In this document: piece by piece, positions 12,187 to 23,400 of the stretch
Layout of the letters: each line of letters starts with the position of its first letter
Position numbering within the stretch: position 1 is the stretch's first letter
From: an uncultured Actinomycetes bacterium
Lineage (GTDB): Bacteria; Actinomycetota; Actinomycetes; Nanopelagicales; Nanopelagicaceae
Assembly: GCA_903902965.1 (NCBI GenBank)
Contig: CAIUXE010000016.1
Location: 1-48,061 of the forward strand
DNA length: 48,061 nucleotides
Direction of reading: 5' to 3'
Program-made: the position numbers and the translations under genes
Notes under the pieces: generated by a model
Seen by the model: the letters and a program-made list of their open reading frames with translations, nothing else
What the model was told of the DNA's origin: nothing
Database searches by the model: none

Positions 12187-12990
12187 CTATACCTTAGAGA
12201 TATCTGGGGTATCGGCGCGATTTATAAAATTCTGGATCATGTGTGCTGGGTCTCCGTCTTTCACGAGCGCCTCCCCCACCAATATCGCCTCGGCACCGCT
12301 ATTTCGATAAGAAATCACTTCGGCAACTGAGCTAATTCCTGATTCGGCTACCTTGATTTTTCCGGCCGGTATCGCCTTAGCTAACTTATCAAAGGCACCC
12401 AGGTCTATTTTCAAAGTAGTTAAATCACGAGCATTTACTCCAATGATTTCTGGATCTAGCAGTAGCGCCCGTTCAACTTCTTCAAGAGTGTGGGTTTCAA
12501 CCAATACTTGCATACCAAGAGATTTAGCAATTGCATAAAACTCGCTGAGTTGAAGATCAGATAATGCTGCAACGATTAGCAAAACAATATCTGCACCATG
12601 AGCTCTCGATTCAAAGATTTGATAATCATCGACCATGAAATCTTTACGCAAAATCGGAATATTAATGGCAGATCTGACTGTATTTAAATCTGCAAGTGAG
12701 CCACCAAATTTTCGTCCTTCAGTCAAGACACTAACTGCAGCAGCTCCTCCTGCTTGATATCTGCGAGCTAGATCTGCAGGATCTGAAATTTGTGCAAGTG
12801 CGCCTTTACTCGGCGATGATCTTTTTACTTCAGCGATTACTGAGAGTTGGGAACTTTTGAGTGATGGAAGTACGTCAATAGCCGGATTAACTTCAGAGAT
12901 TTTTGTCATTAACTCATTTAATTCAACTTGCTTTTTACGTTCTGCTAAATCTTCTCGTACACCTTCGATTATTTGGTCTAGTACGTTCAA
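12187..12990 (-). CDS. trpC: Indole-3-glycerol phosphate synthase
   Basis: [50 protein letters not shown] extends to 13017 but TTG at 12990 ([11 protein letters not shown]) fits the family N-terminus and avoids overlapping the upstream gene. Confidence 0.93.
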   Translation of the reverse strand: MNVLDQIIEGVREDLAERKKQVELNELMTKISEVNPAIDVLPSLKSSQLSVIAEVKRSSPSKGALAQISDPADLARRYQAGGAAAVSVLTEGRKFGGSLADLNTVRSAINIPILRKDFMVDDYQIFESRAHGADIVLLIVAALSDLQLSEFYAIAKSLGMQVLVETHTLEEVERALLLDPEIIGVNARDLTTLKIDLGAFDKLAKAIPAGKIKVAESGISSVAEVISYRNSGAEAILVGEALVKDGDPAHMIQNFINRADTPDISKV

Positions 12991-12994
12991 AATT

Positions 12995-13192
12995 TTACCG
13001 TTTAGCTTTCTGGCCATATCCCAGTTGACGAAGAACTAATCCTACAAATGGGGCTATGACAGTTACAACAATTCCAATTACCGCAACGTTTACATTCGCG
13101 ATGACAAAAGCCACGCTTGCAACAGTAGAGCCGACGATAGCCAAAATTGTTGTCACCCAGGCAGCGATGGTGTGGCCGTGATTGTTGTCCAT
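12995..13192 (-). CDS. HGxxPAAW-type small membrane protein of actinobacterial trp loci
   Basis: 65 aa, MDNNHGHTIAAW... matches the HGxxPAAW pattern, two TM segments, strong AGGAGG ribosome-binding site, located between trpE and trpC. Confidence 0.8.
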   Translation of the reverse strand: MDNNHGHTIAAWVTTILAIVGSTVASVAFVIANVNVAVIGIVVTVIAPFVGLVLRQLGYGQKAKR

Positions 13193-13243
13193 TTGGCTCC
13201 TCCTATTTGCTTCTTGCTGGCTTCTTGCTTGCTTGGCTTAATT

Positions 13244-13366
13244 CTAGAGGGTTGGATCAACTCCCTTGTCCAAAGCGCGCCATGGATCTTGAACCGAACG
13301 CTCGTATTTGGCCGGAAGCTTTTTTGAACCACTTTTCCGCAAGACTCTAAAAATTCCTTTGAACAT
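13244..13366 (-). CDS. 40-aa small ORF between trpE and the HGxxPAAW-type gene
   Basis: Reverse-strand ATG 13366 to TAG 13244: MFKGIFRVLRKSGSKKLPAKYERSVQDPWRALDKGVDPTL. Co-directional, fills the trpE to HGxxPAAW gap; too short for the supplied ORF track. Confidence 0.6.
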   Translation of the reverse strand: MFKGIFRVLRKSGSKKLPAKYERSVQDPWRALDKGVDPTL

Positions 13367-13385
13367 CAACGAAAGAAATTTCAAT

Positions 13386-14867
13386 TTATTTCACTAAATT
13401 CTTGGCTGAAGCGATTGCTCCCAGGACCGCAGCGGCTTTGTTCAAGCACTCTGCATCTTCACTTTCCGGAATGGAATCTGCAACGATTCCGGCGCCGGCT
13501 TGCACATAAGCAATTCCGTCTCTGATAAGAGCTGTACGAATTGCTATCGCGGTATCAAGATTCCCGCTGAAGTCGAAGTATCCGATACATCCCCCATAGA
13601 GTCCACGTCTGGTGGGTTCCAATTTTTCGATAATTTCCATAGCGCGAGGTTTTGGCGCCCCTGACAAAGTGCCCGCTGGGAATACAGCCGCAAGAGCGTC
13701 GACAACTGATATCTCATCATTAAGTTCGCCCGTGACTGTTGAAACTATATGCATGACATGTGAATATCTTTCGACATTCATGAATTCGATTACCTCTACA
13801 GAACCAGCCTTACATACGCGGCCTAAATCATTGCGACCTAAATCGACAAGCATTAAATGTTCGGCACGTTCTTTAGGATCAGATATCAACTCATCGCCGA
13901 TCTCGATATCTTCTTCAGCGGTAGCGCCTCTATGTCTAGTGCCAGCAATTGGATGGATCATAGCTTTGCGATCTGAGATTTTTATCAATGCTTCTGGACT
14001 TGAACCAACAATATCTACGCCGTCATGAAATCTAATTAGGTACATGTATGGACTTGGATTGTGCAAACGCAACATTCGATAAACATCGATCGAACTTGCA
14101 TCACAAGGAGTGGAAAAACGTTGGGAAAGTACAACTTGGAATGCCTCACCAGATCTAATTTCTTCTTTAATTAATTCAACATTCTTTCTGAAATCCTCAG
14201 ACGAAGTGGCACGAACAAAATCTGCTTTACTTTTTTCACCGACAGTATCGACTAGCCCCACTAATGGAGTCGAAAGATCTTTATGCATTTTCTCAATGCG
14301 TTCAATTGCATTTTCCCAAGCTTCGTCGACTCGTTCACTGCTGCCATCCCAATTTATGGCATTTGCAACAAGCAAAACTGTTCCGTCAGTGTGATCGAAC
14401 ACTGCTAAATCTGAGATTAATTGAAAAGCCATTTCTGGTAGGTGAAGATCATCTTTGGCTAAGTTGGGCAGCTTCTCCATCCTTCTCACTGCGTCATAAC
14501 CAAGGTAACCAACTAACCCACTCGCAAGTGGAGGTAGTCCAGAAATCTCAGCGCTCTTTAAGTGAGAAGTCGTAATTCGCAATGCTTCAAGCGGGTCTAT
14601 ACCTTCTGGCGCGCCAGCTGGTTTAGTTCCTTTCCATACAGCCAAACCGTCTTCTTCAGTTAGCGTTGCTTGACTATTTACTCCAATAAATGAATATCGT
14701 GACCAAATTTTTCCATTCTCAGCGGATTCAAGTAAAAAAGTTCCGGGACGCTCTTGTGCTAACTTCCGATACAAAGATAAAGCTGTTTCGCCGTCGGCTA
14801 AAAGTTTCCGCGTTACTGGAATCACGTTATATTTTTTAGCTAATTCGCGAAAATCTTCTAACTTCAT
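13386..14867 (-). CDS. trpE: Anthranilate synthase component I
   Basis: 493 aa; LLESAENGKIWSRYSFIGV, PSPYMYLIRF, GSSPEALI, AGTRHRGAT, LMLVDLGRNDLGRV, FPAGTLSGAPKPRAMEII. Confidence 0.96.
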   Translation of the reverse strand: MKLEDFRELAKKYNVIPVTRKLLADGETALSLYRKLAQERPGTFLLESAENGKIWSRYSFIGVNSQATLTEEDGLAVWKGTKPAGAPEGIDPLEALRITTSHLKSAEISGLPPLASGLVGYLGYDAVRRMEKLPNLAKDDLHLPEMAFQLISDLAVFDHTDGTVLLVANAINWDGSSERVDEAWENAIERIEKMHKDLSTPLVGLVDTVGEKSKADFVRATSSEDFRKNVELIKEEIRSGEAFQVVLSQRFSTPCDASSIDVYRMLRLHNPSPYMYLIRFHDGVDIVGSSPEALIKISDRKAMIHPIAGTRHRGATAEEDIEIGDELISDPKERAEHLMLVDLGRNDLGRVCKAGSVEVIEFMNVERYSHVMHIVSTVTGELNDEISVVDALAAVFPAGTLSGAPKPRAMEIIEKLEPTRRGLYGGCIGYFDFSGNLDTAIAIRTALIRDGIAYVQAGAGIVADSIPESEDAECLNKAAAVLGAIASAKNLVK

Positions 14868-14869
14868 TC

Positions 14870-15202
14870 TTAAATCTCAATCTCATTTGAGAAGCATGAA
14901 TGAGAACCGGTATGACAGGCCCCACCTTTTTGATGTACGCGAAGCAATATGGCATCTCCATCACAATCTACGGATGCAGAAACCACTTCCTGAGTATTTC
15001 CAGATGTGGAGCCTTTGACCCACAATTCATTTCTACTTCTGCTCCAATATGTTGCTTTGTGACTTTCTAAAGTTTTTTCTAGCGCCTGACGGTTCATCCA
15101 AGCCAACATTAAAACTTCATTGCTCTCATCTTCTTGAACAACAACAGCCACAAGACCATTTTCACGGTCAAGTAAGTTCGCTAGATCGGCAGAGATGTTC
15201 AT
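14870..15202 (-). CDS. hisI: Phosphoribosyl-AMP cyclohydrolase
   Basis: [52 protein letters not shown]. Internal ATG at 15202 has a better SD than 15220. Confidence 0.95.
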   Translation of the reverse strand: MNISADLANLLDRENGLVAVVVQEDESNEVLMLAWMNRQALEKTLESHKATYWSRSRNELWVKGSTSGNTQEVVSASVDCDGDAILLRVHQKGGACHTGSHSCFSNEIEI

Positions 15203-15245
15203 CCGGCTATTCTCCCCCATTTGTGGCTATTCGCGCATTTGCCCT

Positions 15246-16004
15246 TCATCGGATCAGATACCCAGCAGAGCGCAAGAAATCCTTAACATGCGAAATCCGA
15301 AAGACCCCAAAATGAAAAACACTCGCAGCTAGAAGAGCATCAGCTCCGGCATCAATTGCTCGCGAAAAATCTTCCAGGGCTCCTGCACCCCCGCTGGCAA
15401 TAAGTGGCGTTGAAACATGTGGTCGAAGAATCTGGATCATCTCTAAGTCATATCCGGCCCGAGTGCCGTCCGCATCCATGGAATTAAGCAAAATTTCCCC
15501 GACTCCTAAATCGCATGCTTGCTTCACCCATTCAATTGCATCAATTCCAGTGCCTTGCGTCCCACCGTGAGTTGTAAGTTCAAAACTGCTTGAAGTTGTG
15601 CCACGTCTGGCATCGACAGACAAAACAAGAACCTGGGCTCCAAACTGTTGGTTAATTTCACTTAATAATTCAGGTCTTTGAATTGCTGCAGTATTTACTG
15701 AAATTTTATCTGCACCGGCTCGCAATAATTTATCAACATCTGCAACTGTACGCACCCCGCCACCTACAGTTAATGGAATAAAAACTTGTTCAGCGGTGCT
15801 ACTGACGATGTCATAAGTAGTCTGCCGATTTCCTGTACTTGCACTGATGTCAAGAAAAGTTAATTCATCTGCACCTTCGAGGTCATAAACTCGGGCCATC
15901 TCAACTGGATCTCCAGCATCTTGCAGATTAGTAAAATTAATACCTTTTACAACTCTTCCATCAGTTACATCTAAACAAGGAATAATGCGTATCGAAGGAT
16001 TCAC
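15246..16004 (-). CDS. hisF: Imidazole glycerol phosphate synthase cyclase subunit
   Basis: 252 aa; [63 protein letters not shown]. Confidence 0.97.
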   Translation of the reverse strand: MNPSIRIIPCLDVTDGRVVKGINFTNLQDAGDPVEMARVYDLEGADELTFLDISASTGNRQTTYDIVSSTAEQVFIPLTVGGGVRTVADVDKLLRAGADKISVNTAAIQRPELLSEINQQFGAQVLVLSVDARRGTTSSSFELTTHGGTQGTGIDAIEWVKQACDLGVGEILLNSMDADGTRAGYDLEMIQILRPHVSTPLIASGGAGALEDFSRAIDAGADALLAASVFHFGVFRISHVKDFLRSAGYLIR

Positions 16005-16738
16005 TATTTGCTAACTTTCGCTAACGCTTCACTTAAAGTAAATGCACCTGCGTATAAAGCTTTACCAACAATTGCACCTTCCACACCTATCCCTGTTAAT
16101 TCTTTAAGAGCCTCAAGGTCGGCAAGTGATGAAACGCCGCCACTTGCGATAATTGGACGATTGGTCGCTGCTGCAACCTCTTTCAATAATGTGATATTTG
16201 GGCCCATCAAAGTTCCATCTTTAGCTACATCGGTCAACACATAACGTGCGCATCCATCACGATCTAATCTTTCGATCGTTTCAAAAAGATTTCCACCTTC
16301 GGTTGTCCATCCCCGTGCTGCAAGAGTATGACCACGGACATCAAGCCCTACGGCAATCTTTTCACCGTGCTTTGCAATAACTTGCGCAGTCCAATCTGGA
16401 TTTTCTAGCGCTGCTGTTCCTAGGTTTATCCGTGCACATCCTGTCGCCAATGCTCGTTCCAGGGATTCATCGTCACGAATTCCGCCAGAGAGTTCTACTT
16501 TTACATCTAAGGCACCGACAACTTCAGCAAGAAGCGTGGCGTTACTACCAATCCCAAAAGCTGCATCAAGGTCCACTAGGTGAATCCATTCGGCGCCAGC
16601 ATTTTGAAAGTCCAGCGCAGCATCGAGCGGGTTTCCGTATTTGGTTTCGTTTTCAAGAGCTCCCTGAACTAAACGAACCGCTTGGCCATCTTTAACGTCG
16701 ACCGCAGGTAAAAGTATTAAGCGCATTTTGCTATCCAA
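16004..16738 (-). CDS. priA: Bifunctional PriA (HisA/TrpF) isomerase
   Basis: HisA fold ([45 protein letters not shown]). ARGWTTEGG matches the RGW region of actinobacterial PriA. Confidence 0.9.
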   Translation of the reverse strand: MDSKMRLILLPAVDVKDGQAVRLVQGALENETKYGNPLDAALDFQNAGAEWIHLVDLDAAFGIGSNATLLAEVVGALDVKVELSGGIRDDESLERALATGCARINLGTAALENPDWTAQVIAKHGEKIAVGLDVRGHTLAARGWTTEGGNLFETIERLDRDGCARYVLTDVAKDGTLMGPNITLLKEVAAATNRPIIASGGVSSLADLEALKELTGIGVEGAIVGKALYAGAFTLSEALAKVSK

Positions 16739-17340
16739 TTCTCAATCAATTTTGCACCAGCATCCCCAGATTTCTCAGGATGGAATTGCATAGCGCTAAG
16801 CGGTCCATTTTCAACTGCAGCAATAAACTTTCCCCCGTAATTACTCCAACTGATTTTTGCTTTTTTCAATGGTGAATGCGGATCTTCTTCCCACTCCTGA
16901 GCTGCAAATGAGTGCACGAAATAAAATCTTTCCTTTTCTACGCCAGCAAAGAGATCGCTCTCTGGAGCGACATCAACCAAATTCCAACCCATATGTGGGA
17001 GTTTTGGATCTTGCAACTTGGTGACGGTTCCATTCCACTGTCCTAAACCTGGAGTTACAACTCCGTGCTCGTTTCCAAAGGAAAAAAGAGTTTGTGCGCC
17101 TACACAAATACCCAATGTTTGTAAATTCTTAGTCATGCGAGCATCGATAATTGCATCCGCTCGATGTTTGATTAGACCTTGCATGCAAGATGCGAAAGCC
17201 CCGACTCCAGGAATAACTAAACCGTCAGCATTAATGCATTTTTGAAAATCATTAGTCACTTCAACTTGATCGCCATGTCTTGAAAATGCACGCTGAGCAG
17301 ATTTAATATTCCCAGAACCATAATCCAGAATTGCTATCAA
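16717..17340 (-). CDS. hisH: Imidazole glycerol phosphate synthase glutaminase subunit
   Basis: 207 aa; [23 protein letters not shown] nucleophile Cys, HPEKSGDAG. Confidence 0.96.
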   Translation of the reverse strand: MIAILDYGSGNIKSAQRAFSRHGDQVEVTNDFQKCINADGLVIPGVGAFASCMQGLIKHRADAIIDARMTKNLQTLGICVGAQTLFSFGNEHGVVTPGLGQWNGTVTKLQDPKLPHMGWNLVDVAPESDLFAGVEKERFYFVHSFAAQEWEEDPHSPLKKAKISWSNYGGKFIAAVENGPLSAMQFHPEKSGDAGAKLIENWIAKCA

Positions 17341-17921
17341 AGAACGCCCTTAGTTGATGGAACTCCTGCCACGCCATCAAGCCTGACCGCATCACGTAGT
17401 GCTCGAGCAACAGCTTTAAATTGCGCTTCCATGACGTGATGAGCATTCCGTCCTTCTAAGACTCGAATGTGTAATGCAATGTGCGCTTCCGCAATTAAGG
17501 ATTCCCAGATATGACGCGTCAAAGTGGTGTCGTAAGTGCCTATCAATTCAACGATTTCAGGTTGACGATGCACTAAGTACGGTCTTCCAGAAAGGTCAAC
17601 AGCTGCGGTAACTAAAACTTCATCAAGTGGCACTGTTGCATCACCAAATCTCCTGATACCAACTTTGTCGCCGAGTGCTTCGCGTAAAGCTTGGCCGAGT
17701 GCCAAGGAAGTATCTTCAACGGTGTGATGTGAATCAACATCAACATCGCCTTTAGTAATTACTTTCAGGTCAAATCCGCCATGCTTACCCAATTGATTAA
17801 GCATGTGATCGAAAAAGGGAACTCCGGTTTCTATTTCAATCACGCCAGTTCCATCCAACTCCAATTCAACATGAACTGAAGACTCCTTAGTGGCGCGTTT
17901 TACAATCGCTTTACGGCTCAT
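17337..17921 (-). CDS. hisB: Imidazoleglycerol-phosphate dehydratase
   Basis: 194 aa; GVPFFDHMLNQLGKHGGFDL, DSHHTVEDTSLALGQAL, NAHHVMEAQFKA. Confidence 0.97.
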   Translation of the reverse strand: MSRKAIVKRATKESSVHVELELDGTGVIEIETGVPFFDHMLNQLGKHGGFDLKVITKGDVDVDSHHTVEDTSLALGQALREALGDKVGIRRFGDATVPLDEVLVTAAVDLSGRPYLVHRQPEIVELIGTYDTTLTRHIWESLIAEAHIALHIRVLEGRNAHHVMEAQFKAVARALRDAVRLDGVAGVPSTKGVL

Positions 17922-19051
17922 TTTTCCCCTTTCAAGGTTCTAAGAATCTCACGAAGTGCTACTAAGAAGCGGTCATTTTCCTTTGGAGTCCCGATAGTCA
18001 CACGTAGGTGGCCGACTATTCCTACATCCCGGACTAACACACCAAGATCTACCAACTCTTGCCAAACTTTCTTCTCGTTTTCGACTGAAAAAAGCAAGAA
18101 ATTTGCCGAACTTGGAACCACATTTAAGCCAAGGGCCTGTAATTCTCCAACCACCTTATTTCGCTCAATTTTAAGTTGCTCAACCTCGGCTAGCAATTCC
18201 CCTTGAAATTCAAGTGCCACTTTGGCAAGTAGTTGTGTTGGAGTACTCAAGTGATATGGCAAGCGCACTAATTGAAGTGCTTCAATCACTTCTTTGGCTG
18301 CAGCCAAATATCCAACTCTGACTCCTGCAAATGAAAATGCTTTACTCATTGTGCGGATTACTACTAAATTCAAATAATCTCGTAGAAGTTCTATCGTAGA
18401 CGGTTGGTCCGAAAATTCTGCGTACGCTTCATCGATTATCGCCAATCCACCAACTTGAGCCGTTGCTTCAACAATCTTGCGGATATCAGAAATTTCGGTA
18501 CTAGTTCCAGTTGGATTATTTGGTGTGGTGATAAATACCAATTTAGGTTTTTCTTTTGAGATTTGAGTCAGAGCAGATGGGACATCAATATTGAAATCAC
18601 CTAAACGTGCACCCACGATCCAATTAGTACCAGTGCTTCTTGAGATATTTTCATGCATTGAATATGAAGGTGTGAACCCTAGAGAATTTACACCTGCTCC
18701 AGCGAATGCCAAGAAAAGAGTTTGGATAATTTCATTACTTCCATTTGCAGCCCAAATTTGATCCGCCTCTAGCTTCGCACCTGTTGTTGAATTTAGATAA
18801 TTTGCTAACTCTGTTCTAAGTTCAATTGCGTCTCTATCGGGGTACCGATTAAAATTTTCCGCAGAGCTCGCAATAGCCGCTGCTAGTTTTGCCACTAAAT
18901 CGGGTGACAAAGAAAATGGATTTTCATTTGTATTTAATTTAACCTCAAGTGGCAACTGTGGAGCGCCATAAGGTGACTGACCTTTTAGATCTTTACGTAA
19001 AGGCAGCCAATCTGGCCACACATGAGTATTTGCCCCGCTCTCACTGCTCAT
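17918..19051 (-). CDS. hisC: Histidinol-phosphate aminotransferase
   Basis: 377 aa; [47 protein letters not shown]. Confidence 0.96.
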   Translation of the reverse strand: MSSESGANTHVWPDWLPLRKDLKGQSPYGAPQLPLEVKLNTNENPFSLSPDLVAKLAAAIASSAENFNRYPDRDAIELRTELANYLNSTTGAKLEADQIWAANGSNEIIQTLFLAFAGAGVNSLGFTPSYSMHENISRSTGTNWIVGARLGDFNIDVPSALTQISKEKPKLVFITTPNNPTGTSTEISDIRKIVEATAQVGGLAIIDEAYAEFSDQPSTIELLRDYLNLVVIRTMSKAFSFAGVRVGYLAAAKEVIEALQLVRLPYHLSTPTQLLAKVALEFQGELLAEVEQLKIERNKVVGELQALGLNVVPSSANFLLFSVENEKKVWQELVDLGVLVRDVGIVGHLRVTIGTPKENDRFLVALREILRTLKGEK

Positions 19052-20382
19052 GAATCACCTTTAGCAAGAAATCGAGCACTCATCGCTTCTCCATGCGCTG
19101 GAAGATCTTCTGAATTCGCCAAAGTGATTACATTCTCAGCAATTTCGGTAAATGCTTGCGCGTTGTACTCGACAAAGTGGATGCCTCGCAAAAATGTTTG
19201 AACAGATAACCCACTTGAGTGACAAGCACATCCCCCAGTAGGTAATACATGGTTTGAGCCAGCCGAGTAATCACCTAACGAAACCGGAGTGTAAGGTCCA
19301 ATAAATACTGCGCCAGCATTGCGTATTGATTTAGCAACATTTACTGCATCATTAGTTTGGATTTCTAGGTGTTCAGCTCCATATGCATTTACTACTGCTA
19401 ATCCATCTTCAAGGTTTTTAACAATCACAATTGCTGATTGAATTCCATTAAGTGCGGTACTTATTCGTGCACTATGTTTAGTTTTCTTAACTCGTGACTC
19501 GAGTGCGATTTCAACATCATCGGCGAGTTTTACGCTAGTGGTTACCAAAACTGCTGCAGCAATCGTGTCGTGTTCAGCTTGACTAATTAAATCTGCGGCG
19601 ACGTTTACTGCTTTTGCTGATTCATCTGCAAGAACCATAATTTCAGTTGGTCCAGCTTCGGAATCTATGCCGATTACTCCACGCAAAGCTCTTTTTGCAG
19701 CTGCGACATAAATGTTTCCAGGACCAGTGACAATATCTACCGCTTCACAACCGGCACCATATGCAAACATTCCAATTGCTTGTGCTCCACCAACGGAATA
19801 AATCTCATCGACACCAAGAAGGGCACACGTTGCCAAAATTGTTGGGTGTGGAAATCCGCCAAAATCTTTTTGAGGAGGTGATGCAACTGCAAATGATTTC
19901 ACTCCTGCGATTTTGGCTGGAATTACATTCATCATCACACTACTTGGATATACAGCTTTCCCACCGGGAACATAAAGTCCAACTCGGTCTACTGGAATCC
20001 AACGTTCAAGCACATAGCCGCCAGCAACTACATCCGTTTGTTTTTCTGAACGCTTTTGATCTGTATGCACTTTTTCAATTCGCTTGATAGCTTCAATTAA
20101 AGCATCCTTGATTTTGGGATCTAATTCATCTAGCGCCTTCTGAATGACCTTTGCCGGAACCCGTAATTGTGGAATTTCTACGCCATCAATTTCAGCGGTA
20201 ACCGCGATTACTGCCTTTTCACCATCTTTTTTAATTCTCTCTAGGAGCGGCTTAACAGTCACAAGAGCGGCCTCGATATCCATCTCGGCTCGGGGCAGCA
20301 GATTGCGGAGATTGGCTCTACTGAAATCTTGGTTCTCAGTCAGATCAATTCTGCGGATCAATCGATCTGCCGGTGTGCTCAC
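19048..20382 (-). CDS. hisD: Histidinol dehydrogenase
   Basis: 444 aa; [84 protein letters not shown]. Confidence 0.97.
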   Translation of the reverse strand: MSTPADRLIRRIDLTENQDFSRANLRNLLPRAEMDIEAALVTVKPLLERIKKDGEKAVIAVTAEIDGVEIPQLRVPAKVIQKALDELDPKIKDALIEAIKRIEKVHTDQKRSEKQTDVVAGGYVLERWIPVDRVGLYVPGGKAVYPSSVMMNVIPAKIAGVKSFAVASPPQKDFGGFPHPTILATCALLGVDEIYSVGGAQAIGMFAYGAGCEAVDIVTGPGNIYVAAAKRALRGVIGIDSEAGPTEIMVLADESAKAVNVAADLISQAEHDTIAAAVLVTTSVKLADDVEIALESRVKKTKHSARISTALNGIQSAIVIVKNLEDGLAVVNAYGAEHLEIQTNDAVNVAKSIRNAGAVFIGPYTPVSLGDYSAGSNHVLPTGGCACHSSGLSVQTFLRGIHFVEYNAQAFTEIAENVITLANSEDLPAHGEAMSARFLAKGDS

Positions 20383-20435
20383 CTGAGTACTCTACCGAAC
20401 CAATTCCCTTGGAGGCCGGAACAATTAAAGAATTA

Positions 20436-23400
20436 CTACACCAGACAAGCAGGGCCTAATAGTGCTTTTAAATCAGCACTCAAACTCGGAGAAACGCTCA
20501 CCCGTAAGCCGTCATCGATCTTCATGACAGTACTACTCGTTGGGCTATCTAGCCTGAGATGGACTTCAGTCGCCCCCGGATGAGAACGTAAAACTTCTTT
20601 CATGCGATCGATAATTGGCGGAGTGCATCTTGCGAATGGGAGCGAAACAATCAGCGGACCTCGACGTTCTTGCGATAAATCTGGAAGGGACAAATCCAGG
20701 GCCATGATTCGAGGTGTGTCTTCACGCCGATCCACCCTGCCCCGAACAACGACAACGACATCTTCCGAAAGTGCAGTTGCATGTTGAGAATAAGTGCTTG
20801 AAAAAAACATCACATCAATAGCACCAGCTAAATCCTCGATGGTAACGATTGCCCAAGATGCTCCAGCTTTAGTAACTTTTCGTTGAATTGCAGTTACCAA
20901 TCCACCGATTGTCACGATGTCGTCATGACCAACTTCATCACCTGAAATTTCACTGATAGGACGATCGACTAGTGCCGCTAATGTGGATTCAATTCCTAGC
21001 AACGGATGGTCAGAAACATAAAGTCCGAGCATCTCTCGCTCATGTGCAAGAAGAGTTGATTTATCCCACTCTTCAATCGGATACTTCAATTCCAATCCAG
21101 TAACTTCATCACCTGTGGTTGAGCCAAATAAGTCGTACTGACCAAGAGCTTCTGCGCGCTTTGCTTCAATGACGCTATCCAGCGCTTCTAAGTAGATTGC
21201 CATTAAGCCACGACGAGTATGGCCAAGAGAGTCAAATGCTCCGGCCTTAATTAGAGATTCGATAGTTTTTTTATTGCAAACATTTCCATCCACTTTAGCT
21301 AAGAAATCATCAAAGGAAGTGAACTTGCCTTTTTTAATGCGTGTAGCCGCAATAGATGCAACCACTCCTTCGCCCACATTTCTAACTGCTGCTAATCCAA
21401 ATCGGATATCTACTCCACGAGGTGTGTAGTCAGCATCAGATTCATTTACATCTGGAGCTAATACTTTGATTCCCATGCGTCGTGATTCATTTAAGTAAAG
21501 GGCGCTCTTGTCTTTGTCGTCTCCAACACTTGTCAGGAGAGCCGCCATGTACTCTGCAGGATAATTAGCTTTCAGATATCCAGTCCAATAAGAAACCATT
21601 CCATATCCAGCGCTATGTGCACGGTTAAATGCATAGTCAGAGAATGGAACCAAAATCTCCCAAAGCATTTCAATTGATTGATCTGAGTAACCACGTTCAC
21701 GCATTCCAGCTTGAAATGGGATGTACTCCTTATCAAGAATCTCTTTCTTTTTCTTTCCCATAGCTCTGCGCAGAAGATCTGCGCCACCGAGTGAGAATCC
21801 AGCTAATTTTTGCGCGATCGCCATAACCTGTTCTTGGTAAACGATTAACCCGTAAGTATCCCCCAGAATTTCCTGTAGCGGTTCGGCAAGCTCACGGTGA
21901 ATTGGCAATACTGGTTTTCTTTTATTTTTTCGATCTGCATAATCATTGTGAGCGTTAGCACCCATTGGTCCAGGTCGATATAACGCGATAACAGCCGAGA
22001 TATCTTCAAACGAATCTGGCGCAAGTGAGCGAAGTAAAGATCTCATTGGTCCACCATCGAGTTGGAATACTCCAAGAGTCTCACCACGAGCTAGAAGTTC
22101 AAAAGTTTTCTTATTATCCAAAGGTAATTCTTCTAATTTGAAAACTTCATCCCTGTTCAACTTAATATTTCGCAGGCAATCATCCAAAACCGTTAAGTTT
22201 CTTAATCCAAGGAAATCCATTTTGAGTAAACCAAGTGCTTCGCAGGCTCCCATATCAAATTGAGTGATAATGGATCCGTCAGCTTCACGTCTTTGAATTG
22301 GAATTACATCAAGTAGTGGCTCTTTACTTAAAATTACTCCGGCTGCGTGAACTCCCCACTGCCGCTTTAAGCCTTCAAGCCCCTTTGCGGTATCTATCAC
22401 GCGTTTTATGTCTGGATCTGCATCATACAAAGCACGTACTTCGCCAGCTTCTACATACCTATCATCATCTGGATTGAAAACTCCAGCAAGAGAAATCTCT
22501 TTGCCCATGACCGCCGGAGGAAGTGCTTTAGTTACGCGTTCTCCGATTGCGTACGGATACCCTAAAACTCTCGTTGCATCTTTAATAGATTGTTTAGCCT
22601 TAATAGTTCCGTAAGTAATAATTTGAGCAACTCGTTCTTCTCCGTACTTTTCGGTTGCGTACCTAATCATTTCGCTACGGTGGCGCTCATCAAAATCTAA
22701 ATCAATATCTGGCATTGAAATACGCTCTGGATTTAAGAAACGCTCAAAAAGTAAGCCATGTTTAATTGGATCAAGACCAGTTATCTCAAGCGCGTAAGCC
22801 ACCACAGAGCCGGCTGCCGAACCGCGGCCCGGACCGACGCGAATTCCCCGTTCATGTGCATGTCGGACTAAATCTGCGACAACTAAAAAGTAGCCCGGGA
22901 ATCCCATTTGGCACATGACCGAAACTTCAAACTCAGCTCTAGCTCTATGTTCTTCTGGCACTCCACCTGGAAAGCGAATTAATAAACCGCGCGCCACTTC
23001 TTTAGCTAACCAAGATTCTTCAGTTTCCCCTTTTGGTACTGGGAACTGAGGTAAGAGATTTTCACCTTCGCGGAAAGTTATTTCACATCGCTCGGCGATT
23101 AGTAAAGTATTGTCACAAGACTCAGGAATCTCTTTAAACAATTCACGCATCTGCGCTGCTGATTTTAGATAGAACTCTCCGTTTTCAAATTTAAATCTCT
23201 TGGGATCCGCCAATGTCGAACCTGACTGAACACATAATAATGCTTCATGCGCAACGCTATCTTTTTCATAGGTGTAGTGCAGATCATTAGTAGCCAGTAA
23301 TGGTAATTTCAAATCTTTGGATAATTTTATTAAATCTTCACGAACCCGGTTTTCGATTGAAATTCCATGATCCATCAATTCAAGGAAATAATTCTCTTTT

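Noticed and set aside
13147-13350. Plus-strand 67-aa ORF in the trpE-HGxxPAAW gap
   Set aside because: Opposite to the operon and antisense to the better-supported 40-aa ORF.
13612-14028. Plus-strand 138-aa ORF
   Set aside because: Antisense to trpE, whose motifs are intact; serine-rich composition is typical of an antisense artefact.
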